Below, in pieces: positions 46,006-53,823 of a stretch of DNA of 53,871 nucleotides. The position numbers were made by a program, and so were the translations under genes. Where the stretch lies: contig NZ_JACLZC010000014.1 in assembly GCF_016901735.1 (NCBI RefSeq), positions 1 through 53,871 of the forward strand, read 5' to 3'. Each line of letters begins with the position of its first letter. Position 1 is the stretch's first letter. The notes below the pieces were generated by a model, which had not been told where the DNA came from, ran no database searches, and saw only the letters and a list, made by a program, of their open reading frames with translations. This DNA is from Pseudoflavonifractor phocaeensis (lineage in GTDB: Bacteria > Bacillota > Clostridia > Oscillospirales > Oscillospiraceae).

Positions 46006-46046
46006 AGTGAAACACCCCATTTTTCTTTGTTCTGGTGGATGTCTCC

Positions 46047-46075
46047 ATTGTGCCCCATTTTCCTCCAAATTGCAA
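46047..46075 (-). promoter_or_regulatory. Probable internal promoter of argC-J-B-D-F
   Basis: TTGCAA (46070-46075), 17-bp spacer, CACAAT (46047-46052). The -35 and next five bases are identical to those of the rpmE promoter. The adjacent palindrome (46076-46103) ends exactly where the -35 begins. Confidence 0.55.
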
Positions 46076-46103
46076 CCTACTTTCTTTCGAGAAAGAAAGT
46101 AGG
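46076..46103. repeat. Perfect 13-bp palindromic repeat in the argH-argC gap
   Basis: Arms CCTACTTTCTTTC (46076-46088) and its exact inverse (46091-46103) flank GA. No U-tract follows, so a terminator is unlikely. It looks like an interspersed palindrome. Confidence 0.65.
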
Positions 46104-46195
46104 CAAAGAAAGCTTCCATAGGGCGCTTGTCTGTCAACTGCCTGCTGACAAGGGAGCTTCTCGCATCCATTCGGATAAAAATGGGGGAAAACACC

Positions 46196-46220
46196 GTAGG
46201 GGCGGCAGATCTGCCGCCCG
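46196..46220. repeat. GTAGGGG-type palindromic repeat in the argH-argC gap
   Basis: Starts GTAGGGGCGGC and contains a perfect 20-bp palindrome at 46200-46219 (GGGCGGCAGA and its inverse). It shares GTAGGGG and GCCGCCC with the elements at 6823 and 49920. Confidence 0.6.
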
Positions 46221-46246
46221 CACGATGCGTATGGGAAAAGAATGGG

Positions 46247-47626
46247 TTATTTCCGCTCCTCCAGGAACTCCTTGATGCTCGCGATCTGCTGGAGCACGCT
46301 CTCCTTGGCCGGACCGCCGTAGACCTTACGGCCGTTGACACAGGTACCCAGCTCCAGCGCCTGGTAGACGTCGGCGTCAAAGATGGCGGACACCGCCTTA
46401 AAGTCTTTGAGCGGCAGAGTGTCCAGCGTCTCGCCGGACTTGATGCAGAAGTTGACCAGCTTGCCCACGATCATATAGGCCTCGCGGAAGGGCATCCCCT
46501 TCTTGACCAGATAGTCGGCGCAGTCGGTGGCGTTGATGAAGCCGCCGGAGGCCGCCGCCCGCATATTGCCCGTCTTGATGGTCAGGGTGTCCAGCATGGC
46601 GGAAAACACGGGAACGCACAGCTCCACCGTATCGATGGCGTCGAACACCGGCTCCTTGTCCTCCTGCATGTCTTTGTTGTAGGCCAGGGGCAGGCCCTTC
46701 ATCAGGGTCAGCAGGGTGATGAGGGAGCCGTAGACCCGGCCGGTCTTGCCCCGTACCAGCTCGGCCACGTCGGGGTTCTTCTTCTGGGGCATGATGGAAG
46801 AGCCGGTGGAATAGGCGTCGTCCAGATCCACATATTTGAACTCCCAGGAGCACCAGAGAATGATTTCCTCGGAAAAACGGGACAGGTGCATCATGAGAAT
46901 GGAACAGGCCGACAGAAATTCAATGGCAAAATCCCGGTCGGACACCGAGTCCATGGAGTTGTCAGTGGGTTTTTTGAAGCCCAGCGCCTGGGCGGTCTGG
47001 AAGCGGTCCACCGGATAGGTGGAGGTGGCCAGCGCGCCGGCGCCCAGAGGACATTCGTCCATCCGCTCCAGGCAGTCCTCCAGACGGGTGATATCCCGCC
47101 GGAACATATTGGCATAGGCCATCATGTAGTGGGCAAATGTGGTGGGCTGGGCCCGCTGAAGATGGGTATAGCCCGGCATGACCGTGTCCAGATTGGCCTC
47201 CGCCTTCTTGATGAGCACCTCTTCCAGCCCCATCACCTGCTTGATGATGACCGGGATCTCCTTCTTGACGAACAGACGGAAGTCCACCGCCACCTGGTCG
47301 TTCCGGCTACGGGCGGTGTGGAGCCGCTTGCCCGTGTCGCCGATGCGCTGGGTGAGCATGGTCTCAATGTTCATGTGGATGTCTTCGTTTTCCAGGGAAA
47401 ACTCCACCTGTCCCGCCTTGATGTCCGCCAGAATGGCCTGGAGCCCTTCGATGATCTTTTCCGCCTCGTGCTCCTCAATGATCCCCGTCTTGCCCAGCAT
47501 GGCCGCGTGGGCAATAGAGCCGGCAATATCCTCCTTATACATCCGGGCGTCAAAGCCGATGGAGGAGTTAAAGTCGTTCACCAGCGTATCTGTCTCTTTT
47601 TGGAACCGTCCGGCCCAGAGCTTCAT
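46247..47626 (-). CDS. argH: Argininosuccinate lyase
   Basis: Cleaves argininosuccinate to arginine and fumarate, the final step of the pathway. The 459-residue fumarase/aspartase-superfamily protein has the signature loop GSSIMPQKKNPDVAEL, TARSRNDQVA for substrate binding, and MPGYTHLQRAQPTTF with the catalytic histidine. It lies between argG and argC, separated from both by repeat-containing gaps. Confidence 0.96.
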   Translation of the reverse strand: MKLWAGRFQKETDTLVNDFNSSIGFDARMYKEDIAGSIAHAAMLGKTGIIEEHEAEKIIEGLQAILADIKAGQVEFSLENEDIHMNIETMLTQRIGDTGKRLHTARSRNDQVAVDFRLFVKKEIPVIIKQVMGLEEVLIKKAEANLDTVMPGYTHLQRAQPTTFAHYMMAYANMFRRDITRLEDCLERMDECPLGAGALATSTYPVDRFQTAQALGFKKPTDNSMDSVSDRDFAIEFLSACSILMMHLSRFSEEIILWCSWEFKYVDLDDAYSTGSSIMPQKKNPDVAELVRGKTGRVYGSLITLLTLMKGLPLAYNKDMQEDKEPVFDAIDTVELCVPVFSAMLDTLTIKTGNMRAAASGGFINATDCADYLVKKGMPFREAYMIVGKLVNFCIKSGETLDTLPLKDFKAVSAIFDADVYQALELGTCVNGRKVYGGPAKESVLQQIASIKEFLEERK

Positions 47627-47648
47627 AATAATTACCTCGCTTAAGAAT

Positions 47649-47721
47649 AGAGTGAAGAGTGAAGAGTAGAGAGTGAAGATATGGGGGTATCTCCACTCTC
47701 CACTCTCCTATCTCCACTCTT
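47649..47721. repeat. Purine/pyrimidine-asymmetric hairpin repeat between argG and argH
   Basis: The left half is built from tandem AGAGTGA-like units and the right half from CTCCACT-like units, joined by ATATGGGGGTAT. The halves form an imperfect, roughly 33-bp inverted repeat, with G-U pairs likely in RNA. There is no coding potential. It looks like a repetitive element inserted into the operon. Confidence 0.65.
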
Positions 47722-48939
47722 TTATTTCAGTTTTCCCTGCTCCCGCAGCGCCTGGACCTTGTCGGGCAGGCCCCACAGGTTGATGAAGCCCTTGGAGTCG
47801 GTCTGGTCGTAGTCGCTCTCCTCGAAGGTCACCAGGTCCTCCGAATACAGCGTCTCGGGAGAGGTGACGCCGGCGGTGATGATGTTGCCCTTATAAAGCT
47901 TGAGCTTCACGGTGCCGGTTACGTGCTTCTGGGTCTCGGTGGCGAACGCGCTCAGCGCCTCCCGCAGGGGGGTGAACCACTTGCCGTTATACACCAGGTC
48001 GGCGAAGTCCACCGCCAGCTTGCTCTTCATGTGGGCGGTGTCCTTGTCAATGGTAATCATCTCCAGCACCTCGTGGGCCCGGTAGAGGATGGTGCCGCCC
48101 GGCGTCTCATACACGCCCCGGTCCTTCATGCCCACCAGCCGGTTTTCCACGATGTCCAGCAGACCGATGCCGTTGGCGCCGCCCAGCTCGTTGAGCTTGC
48201 GCACGATGTCGGACGCCTTCATCTTTACGCCGTCCACCGCAACGGGCCAGCCCTTCTCAAAGTCGATGGTCACATAAGTGGGCGCGTCGGGCGCCATGAC
48301 CGGAGAGACGCCCATCTCCAAAAAGCCGGGCTTGTCGTACTGGGGCTCGTTGGCCGGGTCCTCCAGGTCCAGGCCCTCGTGGGACAGGTGCCACAGGTTC
48401 TTGTCCTTGGAGTAGTTGGTCTCACGGCTGATCTTCAGGGGTACGTTGTGAGCCTCGGCGTAGTCAATCTCCTCGTCTCTGCCCTTGATGGACCACTCGC
48501 GCCAGGGGGCGATGATCTTCATCTCGGGAGCAAAGCGCTTGATGGCCAGCTCGAACCGGACCTGGTCGTTGCCCTTGCCGGTGCAGCCGTGGCAGATGGC
48601 GTCGGCGCCCTCGGCCTTGGCGATCTCTACCAGACGCTTGGCAATGATGGGGCGGGCAAAGGCGGTGCCCAGCAGGTAGTCCTCATATTTGGCCCCCATC
48701 TGCATGGAGGGAATGATGACGGTGTCCACCATCTCGTCGGTCAGGTCCTCCACATACAGCTTGGAAGCGCCCGTCTTGATGGCCTTCTCCTCCAGGCCGT
48801 CCAGCTCGGTGCCCTGGCCCACGTCGCCCGATACGGCGATGACTTCGGGGTTACCATAGTTCTCTTTCAGCCAGGGGATGATGATGGATGTATCCAGACC
48901 GCCGGAATAGGCGAGTACGACTTTCTTGACTTCGGACAT
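47722..48939 (-). CDS. argG: Argininosuccinate synthase
   Basis: ATP-dependent condensation of citrulline with aspartate. The 405-residue protein has the PP-loop AYSGGLDTS near the N terminus, [14 protein letters not shown] and [18 protein letters not shown]. The ATG at 48939 has AGGAGG 8 nt upstream; a longer frame runs into the promoter region. It is the first gene of the arg block. Confidence 0.96.
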   Translation of the reverse strand: MSEVKKVVLAYSGGLDTSIIIPWLKENYGNPEVIAVSGDVGQGTELDGLEEKAIKTGASKLYVEDLTDEMVDTVIIPSMQMGAKYEDYLLGTAFARPIIAKRLVEIAKAEGADAICHGCTGKGNDQVRFELAIKRFAPEMKIIAPWREWSIKGRDEEIDYAEAHNVPLKISRETNYSKDKNLWHLSHEGLDLEDPANEPQYDKPGFLEMGVSPVMAPDAPTYVTIDFEKGWPVAVDGVKMKASDIVRKLNELGGANGIGLLDIVENRLVGMKDRGVYETPGGTILYRAHEVLEMITIDKDTAHMKSKLAVDFADLVYNGKWFTPLREALSAFATETQKHVTGTVKLKLYKGNIITAGVTSPETLYSEDLVTFEESDYDQTDSKGFINLWGLPDKVQALREQGKLK

Positions 48940-48988
48940 GTTGTTTGACCTCCTGAAAACGGCCCTGCCGTCTTGTGATGTTGGTGAT

Positions 48989-49017
48989 AGTATAGCACCC
49001 CCTCTTCTCAATTGCAA
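48989..49017 (-). promoter_or_regulatory. SigA-type promoter of the arg block
   Basis: TTGCAA (49012-49017), 17-bp spacer ending TGC, TATACT (48989-48994). The transcript starts near 48982, about 43 nt before argG. Confidence 0.8.
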
Positions 49018-49081
49018 GCATCATTTTGAATAAAAAACCACAGCGCTTTGAAATATTCCTGTTATTATCCACAAAAAACCA

Positions 49082-49111
49082 TTAAATATTCAGTTTTTAA
49101 TGAATATTTAA
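49082..49111 (-). promoter_or_regulatory. Candidate ArgR/AhrC operator upstream of argG
   Basis: Perfect 11-bp inverted repeat TTAAATATTCA (49082-49092) / TGAATATTTAA (49101-49111) with an 8-nt AT-rich spacer. Each arm holds one intact half (ATTCA or TGAAT, flanked by AT-rich bases) of the known ARG box pattern TGAAT-N4-ATTCA. It lies about 100-130 bp upstream of the argG transcription start, in a 200-bp stretch much richer in A and T than the genes. No argR gene is in the window. Confidence 0.45.
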
Positions 49112-49225
49112 CAGGCACCATTTTTACTGTATTTTTCTGTTTATCTCTATTTTTCCTCTCAAAACAATTGCGAAAACCGGCAATGATACCAGTTTCCGCA
49201 ATTCAAAACGCCTGTTTTTACATTT

Positions 49226-49867
49226 TTATAAAATGCCGGCCAGCATCGCTTTTGTGAGAGCTGCTATGGTCAGCGAATCCTGGATGGTCCCGTCCACAAT
49301 GGCGCGGCGGCACTCCTCCGCGGTGAACAGCTCCACGCCGGTGATGCACTCCTCCTCCTGCAACGGCCCCACCGATGCAATATGGCAGGCAAAGAGATGC
49401 AGCGCTCCATATACCTTGGAGGTGTCGTTGATGACGGTCCCCAGGGGGATGAGCTCCGTCGTTTTAGTCCCCATCTCCTCCCACAGCTCTTTTACCGCGT
49501 CCTCCGCCGGCGACAGGCCCAGCTCCGCCCCGCCCCGGGGCAGCTCCAGCTCCCAGCGCCGGGGACCGTGACGGTAGTTCTTCAGCAGCACCGCCTTGCC
49601 CTCCAGAATAGGCAGGATCACCACCCCGTCATAATCCGTTTCCTTCAAAATGCGATAATAGAGATACAGCTCCCCCTTCTCCGGGCGGATCAGGTCCGCC
49701 GCCAGCAAAAACCATGGGCTGCGGAACAGCAGACCCACCTCTTTCCCCGTTTCGGCTTCATAGGCCCGCAGCTTCTCCTCCTCCAATACGATGGGCATAA
49801 TGGGGTCCTGTACGAATTGCTCCGGATGCCGTTGGACGAAGGCCAGATATTCCCGGATACGGTCCAT
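49226..49867 (-). CDS. Nudix hydrolase (ADP-ribose pyrophosphatase-like)
   Basis: A 213-residue Nudix protein. The Nudix box spans GGAELGLSPAEDAVKELWEEMG, written here in two parts: GGAELGLSPAEDAV then KELWEEMG. The usual RE pair is KE here, and the EE metal ligands are kept. ELPRGG precedes the box, as in ADP-ribose pyrophosphatases. The N-terminal 60 residues are a non-catalytic domain. GGAAGGAG precedes the ATG. It is on its own, between the arg promoter region and a repeat. Substrate uncertain. Confidence 0.85.
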   Translation of the reverse strand: MDRIREYLAFVQRHPEQFVQDPIMPIVLEEEKLRAYEAETGKEVGLLFRSPWFLLAADLIRPEKGELYLYYRILKETDYDGVVILPILEGKAVLLKNYRHGPRRWELELPRGGAELGLSPAEDAVKELWEEMGTKTTELIPLGTVINDTSKVYGALHLFACHIASVGPLQEEECITGVELFTAEECRRAIVDGTIQDSLTIAALTKAMLAGIL

Positions 49868-49919
49868 CCTTTTTTCTCCTTCCTATCTTTACCTTACAAT
49901 ATGCGGTTTCAAATCCATC

Positions 49920-49993
49920 GTAGGGGCGACCCTTGTGGTCGCCCGCCGTCAACACGAAAGAGGAATGTGGGCGGCCATAAAGACCGCCTCTAC
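49920..49993. repeat. GTAGGGG-ended interspersed repeat, supplies the stop codon of the neighbouring gene
   Basis: Begins GTAGGGGCGACC and ends GCCTCTAC, with GGTCGCCCGC and GGGCGGCCATAAAGACC blocks matching the element at 6823-6873. Its right end contains the TAG stop of the gene at 49990-50694. Confidence 0.65.
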
Positions 49994-50694
49994 ATGTGGA
50001 AGCGGCGGCGGACTTCTTCCCGGAGGTAGGGTACCCGGCGTACCACGATCAGCGGGATAATGAGGGCCACACAGATGGCCAAAACCACCAACGACCAGGC
50101 CGGCTGCCACTGATGATTCAAAAACTGGTCTATAAAATACTCTACCCCCACCGAAAAGATGCCGCCTGTACCGATTATCAGCGTCACGCTGCTCAAAATC
50201 GAGCGGCGTCCCTCATCCAGCAGAATCGACAAGACCAATACGCACGCGCCGCCCAGCAAAATCACCGGCAGCGCAAGGCCCCAATACCAATCCATGCCGT
50301 TCAGATCCAGCGCAATCAGATAGATATACACGGCAATGGCCGTCACATCCAGCAGCAGCCGGACCAGAAGCGACAGCTGCCGGGCCAGCAGCGGCGGCAC
50401 CACCCACACCCAAAGCATGGCCGCCGCTCCGATCACATAGAGCGACCAGGCGTGCTCGGTACGCAGAAAGAGGTTGAGCAGTCCGCACACCAGCGCCACC
50501 GACAAAAACATGGAGCTGAGCAGCAGCGCCACCGCCACCCGGGACACCGGCGGCACCTCGCTGCGCTCCACCGGAAACGGCTTGGGACTTTCCAGATCCA
50601 CCGGGCAGGACGGATTGCACACCGGCGTCTGACACAGCGGACATACCGCCGCCGTGTCGTCCAGCTCTACCCCGCAATTGACGCAATACGACAT
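49990..50694 (-). CDS. Zinc-ribbon membrane protein (DUF6320-like)
   Basis: A 234-residue protein with an N-terminal zinc ribbon (YCVNCGVELDD then VCPLCQTP), a short linker, and six or more hydrophobic segments. This matches a family (DUF6320-type) that I recall next to condensation-domain acyltransferases in Firmicutes. Here it starts 1 nt after that gene, with GGAGG inside the upstream gene's end. The last residues and TAG stop lie at the edge of an interspersed repeat, so the native C terminus may have been altered. Function unknown. Confidence 0.8.
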   Translation of the reverse strand: MSYCVNCGVELDDTAAVCPLCQTPVCNPSCPVDLESPKPFPVERSEVPPVSRVAVALLLSSMFLSVALVCGLLNLFLRTEHAWSLYVIGAAAMLWVWVVPPLLARQLSLLVRLLLDVTAIAVYIYLIALDLNGMDWYWGLALPVILLGGACVLVLSILLDEGRRSILSSVTLIIGTGGIFSVGVEYFIDQFLNHQWQPAWSLVVLAICVALIIPLIVVRRVPYLREEVRRRFHM

Positions 50695-50695
50695 A

Positions 50696-52000
50696 CTATC
50701 CTCCTTCCACCGGCTTGCCCTGCCGGTTGCTGGTTACTTTGACATGCAGGCCATCCTTCACCAAAAAGCGGAAAAATGCCCGCTCGGTGTCGGTCTCCTT
50801 CAGCGTGCCGGCAAAGGTGATTTCCATGGTGTTTCCGAAGCTGATGGACGCGCAATGGACCCGGGGCACCGTGGCCTGCCCCAGAATGACCTCCATATGC
50901 TCGATGTGGGACGCCATCTCCGGCGGCACCTGAAAAGCGCCAGGATTGGTGTACGTCCCGGAATAGGGCCGTACACCCGCCATCCGGTAGCCCAGCGCCA
51001 TCACCGGATTCTTGAGCACCAGCGGAATCACTTGCAGAAGGGGATTGGTCTGGAATTTCACGTTGCCGGTCAGCATGGCCCGCATCTCCAGCCGGTTGAT
51101 GTGAAGGCGCATGTAGTGGCGCACCTGGGACAAGATCTCCTCAAAGGTATACTCCCCCAGGGATGGGTCAATGCTTGGACGCACTGTTAAAATAAAATTG
51201 CGCAGCGTTTCCGACGGAAACCAGGGCCGCAGATTGATGGGCACCGCCAGCGCCACCGGCCGGGGATGGGCCGGATGCTTTTGGGCCTGGTTGTCCGCGA
51301 TTACCTTCAAAAGCACCCCCGTCAGATACTCCGTAATGGATACGCCGTAGCGTTTGGCCTTGTCCTTCAGCTGGTCCAGCGGCACAAAGCCCATGGTGAT
51401 GTTAAAGGTATAAAAAGGCTCGGCGGTGCCGGTATTGGGAAACGCGGTGGGCGCGGGTCCAGACCGCAGCACCTTCTTCCCCGCCCAGCGGGCGTAGCCG
51501 TCCTCCAGCTCCTCCCGCCGGGGCGGCTCATCCACATTCAGAATCCCCTCTCCTTGGGGAATCTCATAGCCCAGCTCCCGCAGGTAGACCGCCAGCAGCG
51601 TGCGTAAAAAAACCAGCGCCCCGGCGCCGTCCGACAGCGCGTGGAATACCTCCAGCGAAATGCGCCGTTCATAGTAATAAAACCGCACCAGCCAACCGTT
51701 ATCCTCCCGGAACCGCACCGGCTGGCAGGGATTGGCGATGTCCCGCTTGACAAAGGGACCGGGCGCGTCGTTGGGCTCCAGATAGTACCAGAACATGCCG
51801 CGGCGTACCCGCACCCCAAAGCCGGGAAACCGGGGCATGGTACGGTCCACCGCCCGCTGGAGGGCCTCCGGGTCCACCTTTTGGTCCATCACCGCGGAGA
51901 ACCGGTAAATGGAAGAGTATTCCTCCTTTTGCAGCGCGGTATAGAGTACGCCCGCATTGTCCAGCCGGTACCATACCCCTTTTTTCTTCTCCCGCTTCAC
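50696..52000 (-). CDS. Condensation-domain acyltransferase-like protein
   Basis: A 434-residue protein of the CoA-dependent acyltransferase superfamily, close to alcohol acetyltransferase / PapA-like condensation domains. The catalytic HxxxDG motif is present as HALSDG (H120, D124). A later VALAVPINLRPWFPSETLRN block is the counterpart of the DFGWG/structural region. It would transfer an acyl group to an alcohol or amine, possibly a lipid, given the membrane partner downstream. Substrate unknown. Confidence 0.82.
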   Translation of the reverse strand: MKREKKKGVWYRLDNAGVLYTALQKEEYSSIYRFSAVMDQKVDPEALQRAVDRTMPRFPGFGVRVRRGMFWYYLEPNDAPGPFVKRDIANPCQPVRFREDNGWLVRFYYYERRISLEVFHALSDGAGALVFLRTLLAVYLRELGYEIPQGEGILNVDEPPRREELEDGYARWAGKKVLRSGPAPTAFPNTGTAEPFYTFNITMGFVPLDQLKDKAKRYGVSITEYLTGVLLKVIADNQAQKHPAHPRPVALAVPINLRPWFPSETLRNFILTVRPSIDPSLGEYTFEEILSQVRHYMRLHINRLEMRAMLTGNVKFQTNPLLQVIPLVLKNPVMALGYRMAGVRPYSGTYTNPGAFQVPPEMASHIEHMEVILGQATVPRVHCASISFGNTMEITFAGTLKETDTERAFFRFLVKDGLHVKVTSNRQGKPVEGG

Positions 52001-52044
52001 CGGTCCGCCCCCTTTGCCTTCTGATCGTTCCTTTTTTGTTTTTT

Positions 52045-52073
52045 ATTATACCATCCCTTCCAACGCGAAACAA
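52045..52073 (-). promoter_or_regulatory. SigA-type promoter of the condensation/DUF6320 pair
   Basis: TTGTTT (52068-52073), 17-bp spacer ending TGG, perfect TATAAT (52045-52050). Divergent from the next promoter. Confidence 0.7.
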
Positions 52074-52087
52074 GCAGAATCAGGCCC

Positions 52088-52116
52088 TTGCGTCCCCCCT
52101 CCAAAGCAGGTATCAT
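52088..52116 (+). promoter_or_regulatory. Probable promoter of the metallophosphatase gene
   Basis: TTGCGT (52088-52093), 17-bp spacer, TATCAT (52111-52116), about 40 nt before the start codon. Confidence 0.5.
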
Positions 52117-52155
52117 ATCTATAAAAAGGTCAATCTGTAACGGGAGGTGTCCCCC

Positions 52156-52800
52156 ATGCTCTACTGCACCGCCGATATTCACGGCGACTACGACCGTTTT
52201 CAGGAACTGCTCCGCCGCATTTCCTTTTCCCCCCAAGATACCCTCTATATCCTGGGCGACGTCATCGACCGGGGCAAGGACGGCGTCGCCCTGCTGCGCG
52301 CCATCATGGACTGTCCCAATATGGTCCTGCTCCTGGGCAATCACGAGCAAATGTGCCTGGATACCCTGGGACCCAACCACCGTTGGGGCAGCAAGGCCCT
52401 GTGGACCCAAAACGGCGGCAGCCGGACCTATCGGGATCTGGTCTACCGCACCCCGCCCAAGGAGCGGCACGCCCTTATTTCCTTTCTCCTCTCCCTCCCC
52501 GTCCACCTGGAACTCACTGTGGGCGAACGGCGCTTTTTCCTGGTCCACGGCTTCCCCCACGCCGACCCGGCACAGCAGCTCTGGTCCCGCCCCGAACCGG
52601 ATACGCCGGCCCCCTTCCCCGACAAGATCACCCTGGTGGGGCACACCCCCACCGCTTTCCTGACCGGACAGTTCCGCCAGCCCCTCTCCATCTTCCACGG
52701 CGACGGCTGGATGGACCTGGACTGCGGCTGCGGCAACGCCTCCCCCTTCTGCCGTCTGGCCTGCCTCCGGCTGGACGACCTGGCGGAATTTTATGTCTGA
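52156..52800 (+). CDS. PPP-type metallophosphatase
   Basis: A 214-residue phosphoesterase of the serine/threonine phosphatase (PrpA/ApaH-like) group. The metal motifs are ADIHGD (D8, H10), GDVIDRG (D35), GNHE (61-64), and later histidines in HGFPHAD and GHTPTA. It could act on phosphoproteins or dinucleoside polyphosphates. The ATG has GGGAGGTG upstream; a GTG three codons earlier overlaps that site and is rejected. It is divergent from the acyltransferase gene. Confidence 0.88.
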   Translation: MLYCTADIHGDYDRFQELLRRISFSPQDTLYILGDVIDRGKDGVALLRAIMDCPNMVLLLGNHEQMCLDTLGPNHRWGSKALWTQNGGSRTYRDLVYRTPPKERHALISFLLSLPVHLELTVGERRFFLVHGFPHADPAQQLWSRPEPDTPAPFPDKITLVGHTPTAFLTGQFRQPLSIFHGDGWMDLDCGCGNASPFCRLACLRLDDLAEFYV

Positions 52801-52827
52801 AATTCCCTGTTTCTCCCCGCGTACCCA

Positions 52828-52856
52828 TTCCATTCTCTCCCAAAGCGTGGTATGAT
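52828..52856 (+). promoter_or_regulatory. Possible extended -10 promoter of the 52898 gene
   Basis: TGGTATGAT extended -10 (TATGAT at 52851-52856) with a weak TTCCAT -35 17 bp upstream. Confidence 0.45.
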
Positions 52857-52897
52857 ACGGATATGTTCGATACTCTCTGTGAAAGGAGCCATCATCC

Positions 52898-53737
52898 ATG
52901 CGTATTCCGGAGGACCGCCGCCCCACCCTGGCCTCATGGCCCAAGCGGATCTTTGAGTGGGACGAGCTCCAGCCCCCCTTCCATCCCGCCCTCTCCCAGT
53001 GGCGCGCCTTGGGGATGCCGCCGGGCAACGTAACCTACATCCCGCGCATCCACCAGTACAGCGGCGCGCCCGAATACGCCGTCGCCTGGTTCTGCCAGCA
53101 GGTATGTATTCAGCGTCTCCAGGAAGGAACGCTGAATGTGTGGAACATTCTCCCCGGACAGGTCACCCAGCTCTACTACCAGATCCAGCTCCTCAAATGC
53201 ACCGTCACCCTCTGCCTCTCCGACGGCCAAATCATCACCTTTTCCTACAACAAGACCAAGGAAGAGCAGATCTACCCCGTCATCAGCCTCCTGCTGGGCC
53301 AGCCCGGCGACTATGTCCCGCCCGTCCAGCACCCAGACTCCCCCGCCATGGACGCGCTCCAGCAGGAAAGCTACGCCATGCACTACACCGCCCTGCTGGC
53401 CTACCGCTTCGGACACGCCATCTCCCACCAGCTCTTCCTGCGGGGCAAAAATCGCAGCCTCCTTTATCTGCTCCAGCGCCGTCCCGATCCGGAATGCTTC
53501 TGTGCCCTTACTGACGCCGGACCGGTACTCATCCTCAATGACTATTACGGCACCCGCGCCCTCTACCTGCCCGCCGGCTACCCCAGCAGCTTCCAGGTCA
53601 AGCCCGTCCCCCACAGCAAGGACCACGGCCTTTATCTCCGCACCCTGGCGGAGGAGGAATTCCTTTATTTCCGCCTCCTGCCCGGCCAGGAGGCCCAGGC
53701 CAGCGCCTTCGCCGCCCGCTGGCCCTCTCATCTCTGA
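52898..53737 (+). CDS. Unrecognised 279-residue protein
   Basis: No family recognised. It has no signal peptide or membrane segment. The sequence is rich in tyrosine, glutamine and aromatic residues, with beta-rich stretches (TLCLSDGQIITFSYNKT, FCALTDAGPVLILND) suggesting a globular cytoplasmic protein. AAAGGAG lies 9 nt before the ATG. Codon use matches its neighbours, so recent transfer is not indicated. It ends 25 bp before the left end of an insertion sequence. Confidence 0.75.
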   Translation: MRIPEDRRPTLASWPKRIFEWDELQPPFHPALSQWRALGMPPGNVTYIPRIHQYSGAPEYAVAWFCQQVCIQRLQEGTLNVWNILPGQVTQLYYQIQLLKCTVTLCLSDGQIITFSYNKTKEEQIYPVISLLLGQPGDYVPPVQHPDSPAMDALQQESYAMHYTALLAYRFGHAISHQLFLRGKNRSLLYLLQRRPDPECFCALTDAGPVLILNDYYGTRALYLPAGYPSSFQVKPVPHSKDHGLYLRTLAEEEFLYFRLLPGQEAQASAFAARWPSHL

Positions 53738-53768
53738 GCACCAAAAAAGCGAGGTCAGCCTCTGAACT

Positions 53769-53817
53769 GCACCCCATTTGTTAGACAGTATGGTATACTG
53801 AATAACAAGTGGGGTGC
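53769..53817 (+). repeat. Inverted repeat in the IS leader flanking its promoter
   Basis: GCACCCCATTTGTTA (53769-53783) and TAACAAGTGGGGTGC (53803-53817) are inverted copies with 14 of 15 matches. Between them lies TGGTATACT, an extended -10. The distal arm would pair only in transcripts entering from outside. Confidence 0.65.
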
Positions 53818-53823
53818 TTTATT

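Noticed and set aside
47649..47721. Tandem AGAGTGA units considered as a CRISPR or VNTR array
   Set aside because: The units are too short and contiguous, there are no unique spacers, and the whole forms one inverted repeat.
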